This document shows positions 63,587 to 64,000 of a stretch of 64,000 bases of DNA, piece after piece (position 1 is the stretch's first letter; each line of letters starts with the position of its first letter). The stretch comes from Sporosarcina psychrophila. Its GTDB lineage: Bacteria > Bacillota > Bacilli > Bacillales_A > Planococcaceae. The stretch spans positions 729,501 to 793,500 of the forward strand of contig NZ_CP014616.1 of assembly GCF_001590685.1 (NCBI RefSeq), given 5' to 3'. Under the pieces are notes generated by a model. The model searched no databases. It worked only from the letters and a program-made list of their open reading frames with translations, and was not told the DNA's origin. The translations under genes were made by a program, and so were the position numbers.

Positions 63587-64000
63587 ATGCTCAGCTACAT
63601 TGGAAAAAGAATGCTGCAGCTCATTCCTGTCCTGCTTGGGATGACGTTTATCGTATTCATGATTATCCGTGCAATCCCGGGTAACCCCGCACAAATTATT
63701 CTTGGGCAGCAGGCGACTAAAGAGTCAGTCGAAGCGCTGACGATAAAGCTTGGTTTGGATAACCCTTGGTATGTTCAGTATTTCAAATACTTGGGAGACC
63801 TTTTAAAAGGAGATTTGGGCGAGTCGATGAGAACTCGAGCTCCTGTATCAGATGAAATATGGCCTTATTTAGCAGCTACGTTTGAATTGGCACTATTCGC
63901 CATCGTTATTGCAGTTATTATCGGTATTAATGCAGGAATCATCTCAGCGTGGTTTCAAAATTCATGGTTTGATTATACGGCGATGATTTTGGCACTTGTT
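63587..64000 (+). CDS. appB: Oligopeptide ABC transporter permease AppB, cut by the right edge
   Basis: The first 138 codons of a DppB/OppB-type permease: MLSYIGKRMLQLIPVLLGMT (first helix), FIVFMIIRAIPGNPAQI, LGLDNPWYVQYFKYLGDLLK, GDLGESMRTRAPV and the second helix ATFELALFAIVIAVIIG. GGAGAGG precedes the ATG. The 110-base gap after appA contains a G/A-rich segment that can fold with TTTTCTCTTTC (about 63496-63537), possibly damping transcription past appA. Confidence 0.92.
   Translation, partial: MLSYIGKRMLQLIPVLLGMTFIVFMIIRAIPGNPAQIILGQQATKESVEALTIKLGLDNPWYVQYFKYLGDLLKGDLGESMRTRAPVSDEIWPYLAATFELALFAIVIAVIIGINAGIISAWFQNSWFDYTAMILALV

Overview
The window reads as chromosomal DNA of a low-GC, endospore-forming, motile Bacillales species, most likely a Sporosarcina-like member of the Planococcaceae/Caryophanaceae. 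The evidence is content and order. The yfkF, yfkH and DUF1128 genes, then pdaA, yfhF, recX, yfhH, yfhP, mutY, fabL, sspE, ntdP and an ABC exporter, then appDFAB, follow the Bacillus subtilis yfk-yfh-yga-app neighbourhood. Spore genes (a gamma-type SASP and a cortex deacetylase) carry sigma-G-like promoters. An ATP-grasp gene of the D-aspartate-ligase type fits the D-Asp or D-Glu peptidoglycan bridges known in this family. No rRNA, tRNA, CRISPR array or intact transposase was seen.

Left third (1-24,900), accessory in character: a phospholipase-A2-like mini-protein, YnfA, a cation-efflux transporter between two palindromes, small lipo- and membrane proteins, three GNAT acetyltransferases (two of them here), an ECF sigma gene broken by one in-frame stop next to its DUF4179 anti-sigma gene, a DUF2935 protein, an S66 LD-carboxypeptidase, a phosphodiesterase, the ATP-grasp ligase and a chemotaxis transducer. 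At 14.6-22.2 kb lies a complete cellobiose/diholoside PTS module on the minus strand: EIIB, EIIC, EIIA, a GH4 glycosidase and a DUF871 protein, with a LevR-type sigma-54 activator just upstream. A near-consensus -24/-12 promoter and two cre-like boxes lie between activator and operon.

Middle (24,900-47,500), mostly housekeeping: a reductase, an FbpA-like mini-protein, an amidase, a CshC/YfmL RNA helicase, methionine aminopeptidase, a TPP riboswitch with thiT, a TspO-like protein, pepF, carbonic anhydrase, an M29 aminopeptidase, motAB behind a sigma-D promoter, an alanine/glycine symporter, YfkH, a P1B4-type metal ATPase with Fur-like boxes (PfeT-like) and class I fumarase. Right third (47,500-64,000): the syntenic yfk-yfh-yga block, then a degraded oligopeptide-binding paralogue and the app oligopeptide transporter, which runs off the right edge.

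The least-explained content is between genes. At least five dispersed repeat families are present: a 151-bp double-hairpin element present twice; a MITE-like element of about 250 bp with terminal inverted repeats and a possible target duplication; a 150-210 bp GC-rich element in three copies; a short element with a conserved GAGYGAAGGC core in five copies; and a single element that reads as a spurious ORF. A promoter-to-terminator interval of about 400 bp at 47.1-47.5 kb is either a structured RNA or a decayed gene. Functions were assigned by recognising family motifs, without database searches.
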